Of a stretch of DNA of 8,368 nucleotides, positions 6,072 through 8,368 are shown in pieces. Position 1 is the first letter of the stretch; every line of letters starts with the position of its first letter. The stretch is from Gemmatimonadota bacterium. Lineage in GTDB: Bacteria; 4572-55; J002. The notes beneath the pieces are model-generated. The model worked only from the letters and a program-made list of their open reading frames with translations. It was not told the DNA's origin and made no database searches. The stretch lies in assembly GCA_003697105.1 (NCBI GenBank), contig RFFQ01000031.1:1-8368 (forward strand). The letters run 5' to 3'. The position numbers were made by a program, and so were the translations under genes.

Positions 6072-8368
6072 TCAGTCCTTGGCGACCCGAAAACCGGTGT
6101 GGCTACTCCGAATATCCGGTGACCGTCCAAAGCGTGAGGAGGCACGTACCATATCCGGGGTGGAATACCATGACCCGCCGCGTAATACACGTAGATCGCC
6201 GCTCGGGGGACCTTGCGGGTTATGGGATTCGCTCTCGGTATAGTATGTCTCGCTGAACCAATCCTGACACCACTCCCAGACATTGCCGCTCATGTGATAC
6301 AGTCCTAAGCTATTTGGCTTTAAGGTATTCACCGGTACCGATTTTTGTCGATTATTACCAAATTCGGAATACGACTGGCGATATTCAGGACTGGAATTAA
6401 AGTTAATTTGACCCGGTCGTGCTATATTTTCTCCATTACCAAAGCGCACTTTTTTGCCGCGTTCTCGGGCGGCGAATTCCCATTCTGCCTCTGTGGGCAA
6501 CCGGTATCCGTAAAACTCGCAAAAGGTATGGGCGCCGTACCAGGTCACCATCACGACCGGATGCTGTTCATATCCTTTTTGCGCCATCCATTTATTCCCG
6601 ACTTGAATCAGACCCGGCTCAAAGGGATAGATCATTTTTTTTCCGCGATAGGGACCCGAGAGAACGGTGTCGCTTCCGTATTCATTGAGGAAGGCGGCAT
6701 ATTGGGCATTGGTAACTTCATATTTGCCGATCTGAAAATCATCAACGGTGACGGTATGCACCTGTTCTACACCTTGCGTATCTCCCCACAGGTCACCCAT
6801 TTGGTACGTTCCGCCGGGGATGGTCACAAATTCCACATCGCTAAAATGGGGATGTTTCAGCCATTGGTCACACTCTTCAATTCGCTGGGTCAGATATTGA
6901 TTGCCGGGACTATAGGCTTCGGCGGCTTCAAAAAAGTCTTTTGCTTGTTCATAGTCTCCTTGTGCAAAAGCGGTTTCTGCTTTATTCAGGTAGGATTCAA
7001 ACATTTGCAGTGGATTCGCAGGGTCTGGCTCTACCACCGGGGGGGTGGGGGTGGCAGGTTCATTTCCGGCACGTGTTTTTAACTTTTCTTCACATGCTTT
7101 GAGGCGTTGTGCGATGTATTGATTGTGAGGGCTGAACTGTTCGGCGGCTTGATAATGTCGTTTGGCACGTTCGTAATCCCCATTGGCAAAGGCTTGGTCC
7201 GCTTGGTTGAGGTAGGTCTCAAACATTTGCACCGGATTGGAAATGCCCCCCGTTTCTGTCTGCTCATTTGAGGGCGCTGGGGCTTCTGGTTTGGCTTCTA
7301 CTTCTGGCGGAGGTTGTAACTTTGCCTCGCATTTGGCGATCAAATCCATTAGATAGCGGTTGTTAGGGCTAAATTCCAAAGCGGCTTCATAATTGAGCTT
7401 TGCATTGCGGAAATCACCGGCATCGAAGGCTTTATCACCGGCGATCAAAAATTGCTCGAAAGCTAATGCTGGTTTTAGCGGGTCATCCGCCTCAACGGGC
7501 TGATCCGGCACTGGCGGATCTTCGGGTGGGGAGGATTCAGGGCGGGGTTCGGCGTATGCTTCCAAATCATCCACCGTGATCACTTTGCGGCCAGGCTGGT
7601 TTTCGGTTCGATGTGCCCACTCCTCAGCATCGAAATTTTCAACCCCCAGACCAGCGATATCCTCGTTGGTAAATACACCCGGCTCTTTTGGTTTGGGAGG
7701 CGGCGTGGGTGACGGAGTTGGTGCAGGTTTCTCCGGTGCCGGGGGCGCTGGTTCTGTTTTAGTTGGTGAGGGTTGGCTATCCACAACCGGTGCCGGTGGC
7801 TCTGCTTGACCATTCACAAGGGCTGTATCGGGTGTATCGTTTGAGGATGGGGTTGCCATACCGGTATCCGGTACGGTTGCAAGAGGTAGATGAGAGGGTG
7901 ACGGAGTGCTGGTAATCTGGGTAAAGGTCTGATTTTGAGCAACTGGTGGGCGATCTTTCCACGAGAAAAACCACCATACTAACCCAGCCATAATCCCCAA
8001 CACTGCCGCTACTCCTGCCCATGTTTGCCATTGGCGCCATGTGGATACTGTAACCGGTGATGATGGTGGAATTTCCGCTTCCGATGATGGGGGCATGGTA
8101 GCCGGTACGGCATCGAGGGGCGAATCTTGGGAATGCGGTGGAATAACCCATTCTTCTTCAGGTTTATCCGCTTTCTCTATGCTAATGGTATCTTCCGCTG
8201 GGATGGCGTCGAACTCGGTGGGGTCATCACCGCTAGCACCCCATTCGATAGCGGTATCCGGCTCATCCGCGATTTCTTCCAGTGGGATGGTGTCGAACTC
8301 GGCGGCGTCATCACCGCTAGTACCCCATTCGAGAGCGGTATCCGGCTCATCCGCGATTTCTTCCAGTG
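6072..8368 (-). CDS. Membrane-anchored TPR / FGE-sulfatase-domain protein, 5' end outside window
   Basis: The frame is open to the window edge, giving about 765 codons, so the N-terminus is missing. Numbering from the internal Met codon at 8096, the order is: acidic 28-residue repeats upstream, a transmembrane segment (about 24-46), a Pro-rich linker (about 110-138), three TPR-like modules (209-260, 287-340, 362-414) separated by Pro/Glu linkers, and an FGE/SUMF1 domain (420-674). FGE motifs are clear: YEVTNAQYAAFL, HPVVMVTWYGA, YRLPTEAEWEFAARERG, GLYHMSGNVWEWCQDW, RVLRGGSWYS and the terminal TGFRVAKD. The two copper-binding catalytic cysteines of true FGE fall at S645 and V650 by eye alignment, so sulfatase activation is unlikely. 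Such cysteine-less domains occur in multi-domain bacterial proteins as binding or non-heme-iron-type modules. The Pro-rich linker and TPRs probably lie outside the membrane, with the acidic part cytoplasmic, but topology is inference. A fused N-terminal kinase is possible but unseen. Confidence 0.88.
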   Translation of the reverse strand, partial: LEEIADEPDTALEWGTSGDDAAEFDTIPLEEIADEPDTAIEWGASGDDPTEFDAIPAEDTISIEKADKPEEEWVIPPHSQDSPLDAVPATMPPSSEAEIPPSSPVTVSTWRQWQTWAGVAAVLGIMAGLVWWFFSWKDRPPVAQNQTFTQITSTPSPSHLPLATVPDTGMATPSSNDTPDTALVNGQAEPPAPVVDSQPSPTKTEPAPPAPEKPAPTPSPTPPPKPKEPGVFTNEDIAGLGVENFDAEEWAHRTENQPGRKVITVDDLEAYAEPRPESSPPEDPPVPDQPVEADDPLKPALAFEQFLIAGDKAFDAGDFRNAKLNYEAALEFSPNNRYLMDLIAKCEAKLQPPPEVEAKPEAPAPSNEQTETGGISNPVQMFETYLNQADQAFANGDYERAKRHYQAAEQFSPHNQYIAQRLKACEEKLKTRAGNEPATPTPPVVEPDPANPLQMFESYLNKAETAFAQGDYEQAKDFFEAAEAYSPGNQYLTQRIEECDQWLKHPHFSDVEFVTIPGGTYQMGDLWGDTQGVEQVHTVTVDDFQIGKYEVTNAQYAAFLNEYGSDTVLSGPYRGKKMIYPFEPGLIQVGNKWMAQKGYEQHPVVMVTWYGAHTFCEFYGYRLPTEAEWEFAARERGKKVRFGNGENIARPGQINFNSSPEYRQSYSEFGNNRQKSVPVNTLKPNSLGLYHMSGNVWEWCQDWFSETYYTESESHNPQGPPSGDLRVLRGGSWYSTPDMVRASSRFGRSPDIRSSHTGFRVAKD
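6855..7472 (-). repeat. Three TPR-like modules duplicated within the FGE-domain protein
   Basis: Each module is about 52 residues with the pattern F-(x)-Y/F-L-(x)-A/G-(x3)-AF-(x)-GD-Y/F-(x2)-AK-(x3)-AA-(x3)-SP-(x)-N-(x)-Y, ending in a charged helix with C-E/D (CEAKL, CEEKL, CDQWL). Copies start near 7472, 7238 and 7013. Modules 2 and 3 are the closest pair (NPVQMFETYL versus NPLQMFESYL; ANGDYERAK versus AQGDYEQAK), and the DNA around 7200-7230 and 6980-7015 is also recognisably alike. This indicates internal duplication of a module plus its Pro/Glu-rich linker, with module 1 the most diverged. Confidence 0.85.
8199..8368 (-). repeat. 84-bp in-frame tandem repeat coding an acidic 28-residue unit
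   Basis: Bases 8199-8282 and 8283-8366 are adjacent copies of an 84-bp unit. By eye they differ at 5 of 84 positions, and the frame is kept. The encoded unit contains LEEIADEPDTA, an EWG-containing centre, SGDD and EFD, strongly acidic. The residues that follow, towards the transmembrane segment (EKADKPEEEW), look like a degenerate third copy. The array continues to the right edge, so more copies may exist outside. The high identity suggests recent duplication or repeat homogenisation. Confidence 0.92.

Noticed and set aside
6345-7082. A 245-codon open frame on the plus strand
   Set aside because: It is antisense to the FGE and TPR coding sequence, which is conserved and motif-rich; no ribosome site or domain supports it.
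7576-7813. Short open frames on both strands in the Pro-rich linker region
   Set aside because: The glycine-rich and arginine/histidine-rich translations are by-products of the Pro-rich coding sequence of the large minus-strand gene.
6072-8368. Active sulfatase-modifying enzyme
   Set aside because: The cysteine pair needed for formylglycine generation is absent from the segment after GGSW, and no sulfatase gene is in the window.

Overview
This window carries six protein genes, all on the minus strand, so transcription runs from the right edge to the left. Coding density is high, there is no gene-free stretch above about 130 bases, and I see no rRNA, tRNA, CRISPR array or insertion sequence. 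An LpxK lipid A kinase shows a Gram-negative (diderm) bacterium. Base composition looks close to 50% GC by eye. The formylglycine-generating-enzyme (FGE) fold joined to TPR modules and a membrane anchor, the miscellaneous operon and the intergenic microsatellite would fit one of the large-genome uncultivated diderm lineages, but that placement is inference and I would not name a phylum from this sequence.

Right part (6072-8368): one long gene that enters from beyond the right edge. It encodes an acidic region with an 84-bp tandem repeat, a single transmembrane segment, a proline-rich linker, three TPR-like modules and a C-terminal FGE/SUMF1-type domain. The FGE domain lacks the catalytic cysteine pair, so it is probably not a sulfatase-activating enzyme.

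Middle (2151-5945): after a 126-bp gap holding a weak hairpin and a plausible sigma-70-type promoter come four tightly packed genes: a patatin-like phospholipase, an isochorismatase-family cysteine hydrolase, a fold-type I PLP aminotransferase and lpxK. Gaps are 25, 27 and 14 bp, and two genes have textbook Shine-Dalgarno sequences, so one transcript is likely. Only lpxK has a specific known pathway (lipid A 4'-phosphorylation). The others have clear folds and catalytic residues but unknown substrates.

Left part (1-2050): a 662-residue solute-binding protein of the peptide/opine family (SBP_bac_5), most like the YejA branch, follows lpxK after 100 bp. No ABC permease or ATPase gene lies in the window. 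Three bases after its stop codon a perfect 16-bp tandem repeat begins and runs off the left edge.

The genes share no obvious single pathway. The common theme is the cell envelope: lipid A synthesis, a phospholipase-like protein, a periplasmic binding protein and a membrane-anchored multi-domain protein. No established, named multi-gene system beyond this is recognisable. The most unusual items are the cysteine-less FGE fusion protein, its 84-bp repeats, the microsatellite, and a strong excess of the palindrome ACCGGT.
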